64,000 nt of DNA from Aliarcobacter vitoriensis (GTDB lineage Bacteria; Campylobacterota; Campylobacteria; Campylobacterales; Arcobacteraceae): NCBI RefSeq assembly GCF_003316695.1, contig NZ_PDKB01000002.1, positions 1 through 64,000 on the forward strand. The letters are read 5' to 3'. The notes beneath the pieces were generated by a model. That model made no database searches and was not told where the DNA came from. It worked only from the letters and a program-made list of their open reading frames with translations. Positions 50,654 to 59,967 of this stretch are shown here, in pieces (position 1 is the first letter of the stretch; every line of letters begins with the position of its first letter). The position numbers and the translations under genes are program-made.

Positions 50654-51601
50654 ATGACCCTTAAAGAGATTTCAAAATTTTTAGGAATAGATTGTAAAAT
50701 TGACAAAGAAATTACTGGTTTAAATAGTTTGAATGATTCAAATGAAAATGAACTCACATTTTTAGAAAATAAAAAATATATAAATGATTTAAAAAATACA
50801 AAAGCTGGTGCTATTTTAATATCTAATGAATATTCAAAAGAAATTCCAGAAAATTGTATAGCATTAATTTGTGATGAACCATATTTGGCTTTAGCTAAAG
50901 CTAGTAAACTTTTTGATCCAAAGCTTATAGAAACTACTGGAAATGAATCAAAAATTGGTAAAAACTCTACAATAATGCAAAATGTTTATTTGGGTAAAAA
51001 TAGTGTTATTGGAGACAATTGTACTATTATGCACGGAAGCTTTATCGGAGATAATGTACAAATAGGAAACAATACTATTATATATCCAAATGTTACTATT
51101 TATAGAGATTGTATGGTTGGGAATGATTGTATTATACATTCTGGAACAGTTATTGGGAGCGATGGATTTGGTTTTGCAAATACAAAAGATGGAAAATATA
51201 TAAAAATATACCAAAATGGAAATGTTATAATAGGTTCTGATGTTGAAATTGGTGCAAATTGTACAATAGACAGAGCTGTTTTTAAATCTACAATAATTGA
51301 TGATGGAGTAAGAATAGATAATCTTGTACATATAGCACATAATTGTAAAATTGGAAAAGGTTGTATTTTAGTTACTCAAGTTGGATTATCTGGTTCAACA
51401 ACACTTCATCATTATGTTGTTATGGGGGGACAAAGTGCAACTTCTGGTCATCTTGAGATAGCTCCTTTTACAACTATTGCAGCACGAGGTGGAGTTACAA
51501 AGAGTATAACTGAACCTAAAAAATCTTGGGCTGGATTTCCTTTATTTGAGCATAAACAATGGCTTAGATTACAAGGGAAAATATCAAATTTATTGAAATA
51601 A
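50654..51601 (+). CDS. lpxD: UDP-3-O-acylglucosamine N-acyltransferase
   Basis: A 315-aa left-handed beta-helix acyltransferase of lipid A synthesis. The N-terminal uridine-binding domain (about 1-95) is followed by hexapeptide repeats (about 100-290). The catalytic histidine is in VHIAHNCKIG, and GGQSATSGHL lies near the acyl-chain tunnel. AAGGATAAAAA precedes the ATG. Only 20 bases separate it from the probable ftsK start. Confidence 0.95.
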   Translation: MTLKEISKFLGIDCKIDKEITGLNSLNDSNENELTFLENKKYINDLKNTKAGAILISNEYSKEIPENCIALICDEPYLALAKASKLFDPKLIETTGNESKIGKNSTIMQNVYLGKNSVIGDNCTIMHGSFIGDNVQIGNNTIIYPNVTIYRDCMVGNDCIIHSGTVIGSDGFGFANTKDGKYIKIYQNGNVIIGSDVEIGANCTIDRAVFKSTIIDDGVRIDNLVHIAHNCKIGKGCILVTQVGLSGSTTLHHYVVMGGQSATSGHLEIAPFTTIAARGGVTKSITEPKKSWAGFPLFEHKQWLRLQGKISNLLK

Positions 51602-51621
51602 TTTTATAAAAAGGTCATATC

Positions 51622-53829
51622 ATCGCAAAGAAAATAATATCATTAATCATACTGTTTACACTATTATATTTTCAATTTTCAACATTTGCAATATCTAAAG
51701 ATGTTGTAGGAGATGTTGGATTTTCATTTGCAAATTTTTCAAATAGATACTTCTCTTATTTATCATATGTTTATCTACTTTTATTTATCTATCCACTATA
51801 TTTGATAAATTTTAAAGATAAGTTGGATAAAAAAGATTTAGTTTTAAATATTGTAGTTATATTTTTACTATTTTTTATATTACTTATTTTTCAAGCTTTA
51901 ATCATTGAAAATCCTTACGATAGAGGAGAAATTGGAAATATTTTAGTAGATACACTAGCTCCAGTTATTGGAAGAATAGGGTTGTATTTATTTGTTGTTT
52001 TTGGACTTGTAATATCTGTTTTGATACTTTTTGAAACATCTGATTATGATATAGAAGATTTAAAAAAGTTTAAAAATAAAATAAAACTAAAAAATAGTAT
52101 AAAAGTAAATAAGCAAGCTCAAACAAATCAAGTAAAAGTTACTAGAAAACCTATATCAAAAGAACAAGTTATTCAAGAGCAAAAAAGATTAGAATTTGTT
52201 CAATCTCAACAAAACTATCAAATCATTAATGATAATGTAGAAGAAGAGATTTTAGAGGCTTCTATTGTTGAGAAATCATCTAATGATGAAGAAATAAGCT
52301 TTGAAACAATAGATGAAAAAGAGCAAATTAATTCAAATATAATTGTTGAAGAATTAGAAGAGAATAAAAAGCTTTTAGCAACTTTAGAACTAGGAAAAAC
52401 AGAGAAACCAAAAAATTTCCAATTACCTCCAGCTTCATTTTTTCAAAATCCTCCAAAAGAGAATAAATCAAAAATAAATGAAGCTTTGATTGATCAAAAA
52501 ATTGCTGATTTATTGGATAAACTTGCGATGTTTAAAATTGATGGTGATGTTGTGAGAACTTATACAGGACCAGTTGTTACAACTTTTGAGTTTAAACCAG
52601 CACCAAATGTAAAAGTTTCAAAAATTTTAAGTCTTCAAGATGATTTAGCAATGGCATTAAAAGCTCAAACTATTAGAATTCAAGCTCCAATTCCTGGAAA
52701 AGATGTTGTAGGAATTGAAGTTCCAAATGAAGATACACAAACTATATATTTAAAAGAGATGCTGGAAAGTGAGATTTTCCAAAATTCAAAATCTCCATTA
52801 ACTATGATTTTAGGGAAAGATATTGTTGGAAAACCTTTTGTAACTGATTTGAAAAAATTACCTCATTTATTAATAGCTGGAACAACGGGAAGTGGAAAAT
52901 CTGTTGGAATTAATTCTATGATTTTATCACTATTATATAAAAACTCACCAGATAATTTAAGACTGGTTATGATTGATCCAAAAATGCTTGAGTTTTCAAT
53001 GTACAATGATATTCCTCATCTTTTAACACCTGTTATTACAAAAGCAAGTGATGCAATAAATGCTTTAGCAAATATGGTTGGAGAAATGGAAAGACGATAT
53101 ACTTTAATGTCAAAAACAAAGACAAAAAATATCGAAAATTACAATGAAAAAGCACAAAAAGAAGGTTATGAAACTATGCCTTATATTGTGGTTGTTATCG
53201 ATGAGTTGGCTGATTTGATGATGACAAGTGGAAAAGATGTTGAATATTCTATTGCAAGACTTGCACAAATGGCAAGAGCAAGTGGAATTCACTTAATAGT
53301 TGCAACTCAAAGACCATCAGTTGATGTTGTAACAGGACTTATTAAAGCAAATTTACCAAGTAGATTGTCTTATAAAGTAGGGCAAAAAATAGATTCTAAG
53401 ATTATTTTAGATTCTATGGGAGCAGAATCACTTTTAGGGAGAGGAGATATGTTATTTACACCTCCAGGAACTCCTGGTCTTGTAAGAATTCATGCTCCTT
53501 GGAGTACAGAAACTGAGATAGAACAAGTCGTAGAATTTTTAAAAGCTCAAAGAGAAGTTCAATATGATATGAATTTTATAAAAGATAAAGCAACTTCATC
53601 TTTATCAAACTCTTCAAATAGTAACACAAATGGTGATGTATCAGATTTAGATGAACTTTATCAAGATGCAAAAGATGTAGTATTAGCAGATAGAAAAACA
53701 TCAATTTCATATATTCAAAGAAGACTTAGAATTGGTTATAATAGAGCGGCAACAATAGTAGAGCAACTAGAACAAACAGGCGTTTTATCACAAGCTGATG
53801 CAAAAGGAAATAGAGAAATTTTAGTTTAA
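51622..53829 (+). CDS. ftsK: DNA translocase FtsK (probable non-canonical ATC start)
   Basis: About 735 aa. The open frame extends 60 codons upstream of the first in-frame TTG (51802) and encodes two more membrane helices (IISLIILFTLLYFQF and YLSYVYLLLFIYPLY), giving the four expected in FtsK. No ATG, GTG or TTG exists in that stretch, and a TAA closes it at 51607-51609. AAAAAGG (51608-51614) lies 7 bases before ATC at 51622, the best candidate start. Downstream: a charged linker, the motor with Walker A TTGSGKS near residue 418, Walker B YIVVVIDELADLM, and a C-terminal gamma winged helix (SISYIQRRLRIGYNRAATIVEQLE). It segregates chromosome termini at division. Confidence 0.85.
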   Translation: MAKKIISLIILFTLLYFQFSTFAISKDVVGDVGFSFANFSNRYFSYLSYVYLLLFIYPLYLINFKDKLDKKDLVLNIVVIFLLFFILLIFQALIIENPYDRGEIGNILVDTLAPVIGRIGLYLFVVFGLVISVLILFETSDYDIEDLKKFKNKIKLKNSIKVNKQAQTNQVKVTRKPISKEQVIQEQKRLEFVQSQQNYQIINDNVEEEILEASIVEKSSNDEEISFETIDEKEQINSNIIVEELEENKKLLATLELGKTEKPKNFQLPPASFFQNPPKENKSKINEALIDQKIADLLDKLAMFKIDGDVVRTYTGPVVTTFEFKPAPNVKVSKILSLQDDLAMALKAQTIRIQAPIPGKDVVGIEVPNEDTQTIYLKEMLESEIFQNSKSPLTMILGKDIVGKPFVTDLKKLPHLLIAGTTGSGKSVGINSMILSLLYKNSPDNLRLVMIDPKMLEFSMYNDIPHLLTPVITKASDAINALANMVGEMERRYTLMSKTKTKNIENYNEKAQKEGYETMPYIVVVIDELADLMMTSGKDVEYSIARLAQMARASGIHLIVATQRPSVDVVTGLIKANLPSRLSYKVGQKIDSKIILDSMGAESLLGRGDMLFTPPGTPGLVRIHAPWSTETEIEQVVEFLKAQREVQYDMNFIKDKATSSLSNSSNSNTNGDVSDLDELYQDAKDVVLADRKTSISYIQRRLRIGYNRAATIVEQLEQTGVLSQADAKGNREILV

Positions 53830-53845
53830 ATTTCTCTATTTAATA

Positions 53846-53986
53846 TCAATCAAATCTTTTAAATTTATCATCTTTTTTTCTATTTTTAAATTTCCACATA
53901 GTAATAAAATACCTTATACTTAAAAAACTTAAAATAAAAGTAATTATAAATAATACAATGTAAATAAAAATAATAAATACTTCCAT
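53846..53986 (-). CDS. Small membrane protein, 46 aa
   Basis: One long membrane helix (about residues 3-31) then a basic tail (KFKNRKKDDKFKRFD). The start at 53986 has AAGGAAAAATTA upstream and is preferred over a longer frame to 54049. It converges with ftsK and diverges from hpf. No family is recognised; a plausible small gene on the strength of ribosome site and helix. Confidence 0.5.
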   Translation of the reverse strand: MEVFIIFIYIVLFIITFILSFLSIRYFITMWKFKNRKKDDKFKRFD

Positions 53987-54054
53987 TAATTTTTCCTTAA
54001 TAATTTCATAAAAGTATTTTACCAAAAATACATCATACAATAAAAGCAAATTTA

Positions 54055-54063
54055 TGCTAGAAT
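54055..54063 (+). promoter_or_regulatory. Extended -10 of hpf
   Basis: TGC-TAGAAT, 28 bases before the hpf ATG, an extended -10 box. Confidence 0.45.
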
Positions 54064-54090
54064 AAATAAATCATTTAAAAGGAGTATGTT

Positions 54091-54633
54091 ATGAATACAA
54101 GTATTGTAGGGCGACACATAAATTTAACAGATGCTATAAAAGATTATATAAATAGTTCGGTTGAAGTATTTAAAAAATATAATTTAGATATTATTTCTGT
54201 TACTTCTACTATTTCTGCAGATGAAAAACAAGGTAAAAAAGCGTTTACATTTGAGTTTACTTTGAATATTGCAAATATTGATACAGTTGTTGTAAAACAA
54301 AAAGATAAAGATTTATATGCTGCAATAGATATAGCCGTTGATAGGGTTTCAAAAGTATTAAGAAGACATCACGATAAAATAGCATCTCATAAAGCTACAA
54401 AGCTTAGTGAAATTGTAATAAGTGAAGTTGAAGATAAAATTGCAAAAGAACTTGAAAAATTTGAAGATGAAATAATACCACAAAGACTTAATTCTTATAA
54501 ACCAATAGATATTGAAGAAGCACTTGAAGAACTTAAAAATTCAACTGCACAATTCAAGGTTTTTTACGATAAGGATGATAATATGAGAGTATTGTATAAA
54601 GCTTCAGTTGAAGGTAAATTTGGGCTATATTAA
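54091..54633 (+). CDS. hpf: Long-form ribosome hibernation-promoting factor
   Basis: A 180-aa HPF/RaiA protein. The N-terminal beta-alpha-beta domain (residues 1-100, GRHINLTDAIKDYI and RVSKVLRRHHDKI) binds between ribosomal subunits. A linker and a C-terminal dimerisation domain (residues 125-180, SYKPIDIEEALEEL, KVFYDKDDNMRVLYKASVEGKFGLY) produce 100S ribosomes, as in the long HPF. AAAAGGAGTATGTT precedes the ATG. It ends in a strong terminator. Confidence 0.93.
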   Translation: MNTSIVGRHINLTDAIKDYINSSVEVFKKYNLDIISVTSTISADEKQGKKAFTFEFTLNIANIDTVVVKQKDKDLYAAIDIAVDRVSKVLRRHHDKIASHKATKLSEIVISEVEDKIAKELEKFEDEIIPQRLNSYKPIDIEEALEELKNSTAQFKVFYDKDDNMRVLYKASVEGKFGLY

Positions 54634-54652
54634 GATGTAGTTTAAAAAAGAT

Positions 54653-54686
54653 AAAAGGTATTAGCAAAATTGCTAATACCTTTTTT
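54653..54686 (+). terminator. Strong intrinsic terminator after hpf
   Basis: AAAAGGTATTAGCA and TGCTAATACCTTTT form a perfect 14-bp stem with a 4-base loop, ending in six Ts. It separates hpf from der. Confidence 0.88.
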
Positions 54687-54715
54687 GATTTATAAAAAAT
54701 AGGATTTAAATATTT

Positions 54716-56170
54716 ATGAATACACTAAAAAAAATAGCATTAATTGGGCAACCAAATGTTGGAAAATCATCACTTTTTAATAGACTTTCAAATAAAAGGA
54801 TTGCTATTGTTTCAGATATTGCTGGAACAACAAGAGATGTTCGAAAAAATGAGATAGAGATTCTTGATAGAAGTGCTTTGTTGCTCGATACTGGTGGTAT
54901 TGATGAAACAAATGATGCAATATTTTCAAATGTAAAAAGAAAAGCTATATCAACTGCAAAAGATGCAGATATTGTACTATTTCTAGTAGATGGAAAAAAC
55001 ATTCCAGATGATAAAGATAAAGAGTTATTTTATGAACTTCAAAGATTGGGGAAAGAACTAGCTTTGGTTGTTAATAAAATAGACAATGATAAAGAGCTAG
55101 AAAGGTTATGGGAGTTTTTTGAGTTTGGAATAGATGAACAAAATCTTTTTGGAATATCTGTTTCACATAATCGTGGTACAAAATCACTTATAGAATGGGT
55201 TTATAATCATTTACCAGAAAATCCTGAAACAGTAGCAAAACTTCAAGAAGAACAAAGAAGAAAAGAGCTTGAAGATGAGTTTGGATATATAGATGATGAA
55301 GATGATTTTTCAACTGAAACTTTAGAAAATATTGAAGATGAAAAGATAGTAGATGATAGTTTAGTAAATGTTGCCATTATAGGTAGAGTAAATGTTGGAA
55401 AATCTTCTATTTTAAATGCTTTATTAGGAGAAGAGCGTTCAGTTGTTTCAGATGTGGCAGGAACAACGATTGACCCAGTTGATGAAATGTATGAATATAA
55501 AGATAAAAAAATTACTTTTGTTGATACAGCAGGTTTAAGAAGAAGAGGAAGTATTGAAGGAATAGAAAAATTTGCTTTAATGAGAACAAAAGAGATGCTT
55601 GAACGTGCAAATGTTGCTTTAGTTGTTCTTGATGCTTCAAGGGAACTTACTGATTTAGATGAGAAAATAGCTGGACTTGTTGATGAATATGGTTTAGGAA
55701 CAATTATAGTTTTAAACAAATGGGATGAGAATATGGATACATTCCAAAAAATTGAAGAAGAGATAAGAAGAAGGTTTAGATTTTTATCTTATGCACCAAT
55801 TATTGCAGTATCTGCAAAAACAGGAAGAAGTATAGAAAGATTAAAAGATAAAATTATAGAAATTTTTGAAAACTATACTCAAAGAATACCAACTTCTCAA
55901 CTAAATAAAGTTATAGAAGAGGCTGTTATACGACACTCCCTTCCAAGTCCAAATGGAGCATATTTAAGAATATATTATTCTACACAATTTAGTTCTCGTC
56001 CACCAAGAGTTGCATTAGTTATGAATAAACCACAGCTCTTACACTATTCATATAAAAGATATTTAGTTAATTTTTTAAGAGAACAGTTCAATTTTGAAGG
56101 AACTCCAATTCATATAATAGCTCGTGGGAAAAATGATAAAATGGGTGATGAAGAGTATTTAGAAAGGTAG
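54716..56170 (+). CDS. der: GTPase Der (EngA)
   Basis: A 484-aa essential GTPase of 50S ribosome assembly. Two tandem G domains, with GQPNVGKSS at residues 10-18 and GRVNVGKSS near 223-231, each followed by DTGG or DTAG and NKID or NKWD motifs. An acidic inter-domain linker (EFGYIDDEDDFSTETLENIEDE) and a KH-like C-terminal domain follow. The acidic linker is longer than in E. coli. Confidence 0.96.
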   Translation: MNTLKKIALIGQPNVGKSSLFNRLSNKRIAIVSDIAGTTRDVRKNEIEILDRSALLLDTGGIDETNDAIFSNVKRKAISTAKDADIVLFLVDGKNIPDDKDKELFYELQRLGKELALVVNKIDNDKELERLWEFFEFGIDEQNLFGISVSHNRGTKSLIEWVYNHLPENPETVAKLQEEQRRKELEDEFGYIDDEDDFSTETLENIEDEKIVDDSLVNVAIIGRVNVGKSSILNALLGEERSVVSDVAGTTIDPVDEMYEYKDKKITFVDTAGLRRRGSIEGIEKFALMRTKEMLERANVALVVLDASRELTDLDEKIAGLVDEYGLGTIIVLNKWDENMDTFQKIEEEIRRRFRFLSYAPIIAVSAKTGRSIERLKDKIIEIFENYTQRIPTSQLNKVIEEAVIRHSLPSPNGAYLRIYYSTQFSSRPPRVALVMNKPQLLHYSYKRYLVNFLREQFNFEGTPIHIIARGKNDKMGDEEYLER

Positions 56171-56199
56171 TTTTATTTTAAGATAGGGAGAAAATAATT

Positions 56200-57765
56200 T
56201 TGGATAAAGTTAGAATAAAAAATGATATTTTAGCAGGAATTACAGTTGCTGTTGTTGCTCTACCACTAGCTTTAGCTTTTGGAGTTGTAAGTGGAGCAGG
56301 GGCTAGTGCTGGACTTTGGGGTGCTATAATTTTAGGATTTTTTGCAGCACTTTTAGGTGGAGTTCCTGTTCAAGTATCTGGTCCTACTGGTCCTATGACA
56401 GTTGTTTTTGCTGCTGTTGTTTTAGCATTTCCAAATGATTTTTCTTCTGTAATGATGGTTGTTCTTTGTGCTGGACTTATTCAAATATTTTTTGGAATAA
56501 TTGATTTAGGGAAATGGGTAAAATATATACCTTATCCAATTATTTCTGGTTTTATGTGTGGAATTGGTGTTATTATTATAATTTTACAAATAAACCCATT
56601 TTTAGGAGCCCAATCTAGTAGTTCAATTATATATATATTAACTAATCTTTTTGATACCTTGAAAAATATAAATTATGAAGCTCTAATAATAGGGCTTATG
56701 ACAATAGCCATAGTTTTTTTTACTCCTAAAAAAATATCAAAATTAATTCCAGCTCCTTTAATAGCACTGTTTATAGTAACAACAATATCTATAATATTTA
56801 ATTTTGATGTTTTAACAATTGGAGAAATTCCTCAAAGTTTTCCCTCTTTTAATCTACCTTTTTCATTTGATGTTTATAGACTTAGTGAAATATTAACTTT
56901 TGCAATAACTTTGGCTGTTTTAGGTTCTATTGATACACAACTCACTTCTGTTTTAGTTGATTCAAGAATGAGAATAAAACATAACTCAAAAAAAGAGTTA
57001 ATAGGTCAAGGGGTAGGTAACTCTCTTTGTTCTTTATTTGGGGCTATTCCAGGAAGTAGTGCAACGATGAGAACAGTTGTAAATATGAATAATGGTGGAA
57101 CTACAAATATATCAGGAATGGTTCATGCAGTTACACTTTTACTTATAGTTCTAATGTTAGCACCTTTGGCATCAAAAATACCATTAGCTTTACTTGCAGG
57201 TATTTTGTTTAAAGTTGGTATAGATATACTTGATTATAGATTTTTAAAAGTTATTACAAGAATATCAAAACAAGATTTACTTATTATGTTTACAGTGTTT
57301 TTTTTAACTGTATTTGTAGATTTAATAATGGCTGTTGGAGTAGGTATTACAATATCATCTGTTTTAGCAGTTTATCAAATGTCAAAAAGTACTCAAATGA
57401 AAACTAAAACTTATAAGATTTCTGTTGAAGATGATGACAAACATTTTGATATAAATATAGTTAAAGTTAAAGGTTCTCTGTTTTTTGGTACAGCATATAA
57501 TTTGGATAATACTTTAGATAAATTAAAAAATCACTCAAAAGTTATTCTTGATTGTAAAAATATTCATATTCTTGATATTTCGGCTATTTTCAAACTTGAA
57601 GAAATTATTCAAACATTTAAAGATAAAAAAGTGGAGTTAATTTTAGTTTTAAAATATAGACATAAAAAACGAGTCTTAAATATTGATAAATCAGATATAT
57701 TTAAAAATATTAAGATTTATAGAAGTATTGATGATGCTATAGATTATATAAAAAAGATAAATTAA
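56200..57765 (+). CDS. SulP-family anion transporter with STAS domain
   Basis: A 521-aa inner-membrane transporter. The opening segment DILAGITVAVVALPLALAFG is the SulP signature; about ten to fourteen helices run to residue 395, and a C-terminal STAS domain (about 410-521) follows. SulP proteins carry sulfate, bicarbonate (BicA type) or other anions with Na+ or H+. The ILGSIDTQLTSVLVDSR and GAIPGSSATMRTVVNMNNGG regions fit the BicA-like branch, so bicarbonate is likely but unproven. The start is TTG with GGGAG upstream. Confidence 0.88.
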   Translation: MDKVRIKNDILAGITVAVVALPLALAFGVVSGAGASAGLWGAIILGFFAALLGGVPVQVSGPTGPMTVVFAAVVLAFPNDFSSVMMVVLCAGLIQIFFGIIDLGKWVKYIPYPIISGFMCGIGVIIIILQINPFLGAQSSSSIIYILTNLFDTLKNINYEALIIGLMTIAIVFFTPKKISKLIPAPLIALFIVTTISIIFNFDVLTIGEIPQSFPSFNLPFSFDVYRLSEILTFAITLAVLGSIDTQLTSVLVDSRMRIKHNSKKELIGQGVGNSLCSLFGAIPGSSATMRTVVNMNNGGTTNISGMVHAVTLLLIVLMLAPLASKIPLALLAGILFKVGIDILDYRFLKVITRISKQDLLIMFTVFFLTVFVDLIMAVGVGITISSVLAVYQMSKSTQMKTKTYKISVEDDDKHFDINIVKVKGSLFFGTAYNLDNTLDKLKNHSKVILDCKNIHILDISAIFKLEEIIQTFKDKKVELILVLKYRHKKRVLNIDKSDIFKNIKIYRSIDDAIDYIKKIN

Positions 57766-57768
57766 AAT

Positions 57769-58410
57769 ATGAGTAAAATATATTTATTAAATGAACAAAA
57801 ATTTGAAAATGTCGAGAATTTAGAAGTTTTTGATATAGAATTTATAAATTTTAATATAGATTTAAAAAAATATGATGCCTTGGTTTTTACTTCGAAAAAT
57901 GCAGTTTATTCACTTGATAAAAACAATAAAGATTGGAAAAACATTCCATCTTATCTAATTGCACAAAAAACTGCAAATATTGCTAAAAACTTAGGAGCGA
58001 ATATAGCTTTTATAGGTGAAAGTGGACATGGAAATGATTTTGCTTATGAATTAATTCCACATTTAAAAGAGAAAAAAGTTTTATATATAAAAGCTTTAAA
58101 AACGGTATCTGATTTGCCAAATATTTTAAAGGGAAATAATATAGATTTGGATGAAGTTATAGCATATAAAACAACTTGTAATCACAAAGAGCCAATAATT
58201 TTAGAAAAAAATTCAACTATAATATTTACTTCTCCATCTAGTGTAGAGTGTTTTTTTAAAAAATATAGTTGGGATAATAGTTTTAAAGCAATATCAATAG
58301 GAAAAACAACAGCCAATTTTCTTCCAAAAAATATAAATTCAAAAATAAGTGATATTACAAGTGTAGAAGAGTGTGTAAAAATAGCTTTAAAAAATAGCTT
58401 TAAAAAATAG
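57769..58410 (+). CDS. hemD: Uroporphyrinogen-III synthase
   Basis: A 213-aa HemD-type protein: two-domain fold with YDALVFTSKNAVYSL, ALKTVSDLPNIL, VIAYKTTCNHKE and IIFTSPSSVECFFKKY, matching the conserved segments of this divergent family. It closes and inverts ring D to give uroporphyrinogen III. The last ten codons and the stop are made of a 13-bp tandem repeat (see separate entry). The start is 3 bases after the SulP gene. Confidence 0.85.
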   Translation: MSKIYLLNEQKFENVENLEVFDIEFINFNIDLKKYDALVFTSKNAVYSLDKNNKDWKNIPSYLIAQKTANIAKNLGANIAFIGESGHGNDFAYELIPHLKEKKVLYIKALKTVSDLPNILKGNNIDLDEVIAYKTTCNHKEPIILEKNSTIIFTSPSSVECFFKKYSWDNSFKAISIGKTTANFLPKNINSKISDITSVEECVKIALKNSFKK

Positions 58411-58466
58411 CTTTAAAAAATAGCTTTAAAAAATAGCTTTAAAAAATAGCTTTAAAAAATAGCTTA
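58381..58466. repeat. 13-bp tandem repeat spanning the hemD stop
   Basis: The unit ATAGCTTTAAAAA repeats six times exactly, in tandem (58381-58458), plus a partial seventh. The hemD stop TAG is in the third copy. As 13 is not a multiple of three, the frame rotates along the array, but any array of at least three units gives the same protein end. It is a likely variable-number locus. Confidence 0.95.
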
Positions 58467-58504
58467 AACACAGTTTTAAACTTTTTTAGATAAAATCTTG
58501 AACT

Positions 58505-58667
58505 CTAAGTGGTACGGGATTTTCATTACTTGCGGGTCCGATAATATAATTTTTATACGAATTGTAGTCGTATAGTGTGTAGCAATTCATTGTGTTTTTG
58601 CTCCTAAAATACGCTCTTTGTATTACAACTGGCTTTTAGGGCCATTTTATGATTAACGGCTACTTGG
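58505..58667 (+). ncRNA. Candidate purD leader RNA motif
   Basis: The 230-base gap before purD has sharply different composition from the neighbours, with GC-rich islands (GCGGGTCCG, GGGCC, ACGGC). CTAAGTGG (58505-58512) can pair with CTACTTGG (58660-58667) to close the structure. TATACGA-N7-TCGTATA (58554-58574) is a perfect hairpin, and CCTAAAA (58603-58609) pairs with TTTTAGG (58634-58640). A purD RNA motif has been described upstream of purD in epsilonproteobacteria; position and lineage match. The ligand and mechanism are not known to me. The ribosome site AAAAGGAAAAATC follows. Confidence 0.72.
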
Positions 58668-58694
58668 ATTTTATAATTTTTAAAAGGAAAAATC

Positions 58695-59966
58695 GTGAAT
58701 ATATTAATACTTGGAAGTGGAGGAAGAGAGTACTCTATAGGGTTAGCTTTAAAAAAAGAGCAATCTCACAAACTATTTTTTATGCCTGGAAATGGTGCAA
58801 CTTCAAATCTAGGAACAAATATTAATATAAGTGATTATGATAAGTTAGCAATTTTTGCAAAGGAAAATAGTATTGATTTGACTATAGTTGGACCTGAAGC
58901 TCCTTTAGTAGATGGTGTTGTTGATATATTTAGAAAAAATGAACTTGTGATTTTTGGACCTACAAAAGAAGCTGCAAAATTAGAAGGTTCAAAAGCATAT
59001 ATGAAAAATATTTTAAAAAAATACAATATACCAACAGCAGCATTTATAGAAACATCTAGTGAGAATGAAGCACATAGTTTTATAAATAGTATGAGTTCTA
59101 CTCCTATTGTTGTAAAAGCTGATGGACTTTGTGCTGGAAAAGGTGTAATTATAGCTCAAAGTAAAGATGAAGCAAAAAAAACTGTAACTGATATGCTAAG
59201 TGGAACTTCTTTTGGAGAAGCAGGTGCAACTGTTATAGTTGAAGAATTTTTAGATGGTTATGAATTATCAGTTTTTGCTATTTGTGATGGAGAAAATTAT
59301 AAAGTTTTACCAGCAGCTCAAGATCACAAAAGAGTAGGAGATGGTGATACTGGACCAAATACTGGTGGTATGGGTGCTTATGCTCCAACTCCTTTAGTAA
59401 ATGATGAAATTTACAAAAAAATTGAAGAAAGAGTTATAAAACCAACATTAAAAGGTATGCAACAAGAAAATGCACCTTATGAAGGTGTTTTGTTTATAGG
59501 TATTATGGTTGTAAATAATGAACCAATAGTATTAGAGTATAATGTAAGATTTGGAGATCCAGAGTGTGAAATTTTGATGCCACTTTTAGAATCAAAAGCT
59601 TCTGAACTATTTTATTATGGTGCTACAAAACAACTTGATAAATTAGATATTAAAATAAAAAATGAATATTGCGTTGGAGTTGTAATGGCAAGTGAGAATT
59701 ATCCATATAGTTCATCTGCTCCAGCTATTATTACTATTGATAATATAGTAGATAAAGATTTATTGGATAATTCTCATATCTCTTTTGCAGGAGTTGAAGA
59801 AAAAGAAGGTAAACTTTTAGCAACAGGTGGAAGAGTTTTAGTTTGTGTTGGAATAGGAAAAAGTATTAAAAAAGCAAGAGATAGAGCTTATATGTTATCT
59901 TCAGAAGTTCATTTTGATGGTAAAAAATTTAGAACTGATATTGCATATCAAGCTTTAAAGAATTAA
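58695..59966 (+). CDS. purD: Phosphoribosylamine--glycine ligase
   Basis: A 423-aa ATP-grasp enzyme making glycinamide ribonucleotide in purine synthesis. ILGSGGREYSIGLAL at the N-terminus (many homologues have REHA), GPTKEAAKLEGSKAYMK, the glycine-rich ATP loop DGLCAGKGVI, DHKRVGDGDTGPNTGGMGAY, and EYNVRFGDPECE. Start GTG with AAAAGGAAAAATC upstream. A structured leader RNA precedes it. Confidence 0.96.
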   Translation: MNILILGSGGREYSIGLALKKEQSHKLFFMPGNGATSNLGTNINISDYDKLAIFAKENSIDLTIVGPEAPLVDGVVDIFRKNELVIFGPTKEAAKLEGSKAYMKNILKKYNIPTAAFIETSSENEAHSFINSMSSTPIVVKADGLCAGKGVIIAQSKDEAKKTVTDMLSGTSFGEAGATVIVEEFLDGYELSVFAICDGENYKVLPAAQDHKRVGDGDTGPNTGGMGAYAPTPLVNDEIYKKIEERVIKPTLKGMQQENAPYEGVLFIGIMVVNNEPIVLEYNVRFGDPECEILMPLLESKASELFYYGATKQLDKLDIKIKNEYCVGVVMASENYPYSSSAPAIITIDNIVDKDLLDNSHISFAGVEEKEGKLLATGGRVLVCVGIGKSIKKARDRAYMLSSEVHFDGKKFRTDIAYQALKN

Positions 59967-59967
59967 T

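Noticed and set aside
50948-51340. 130-aa minus-strand frame inside lpxD
   Set aside because: Asn/Ile/Tyr-rich shadow of the hexapeptide repeats of lpxD, with no family features.
55243-55719. 158-aa minus-strand frame inside der
   Set aside because: Ser-rich antisense shadow of the GTPase; no start signal.
58381-58466. CRISPR-like array
   Set aside because: Units are 13 bp and directly abutting without spacers; it is a simple tandem repeat.
58505-58667. tRNA, tmRNA or SRP RNA gene
   Set aside because: No cloverleaf, no CCA end, no SRP GGAA tetraloop motif and no tmRNA ends; position before purD favours a leader RNA.
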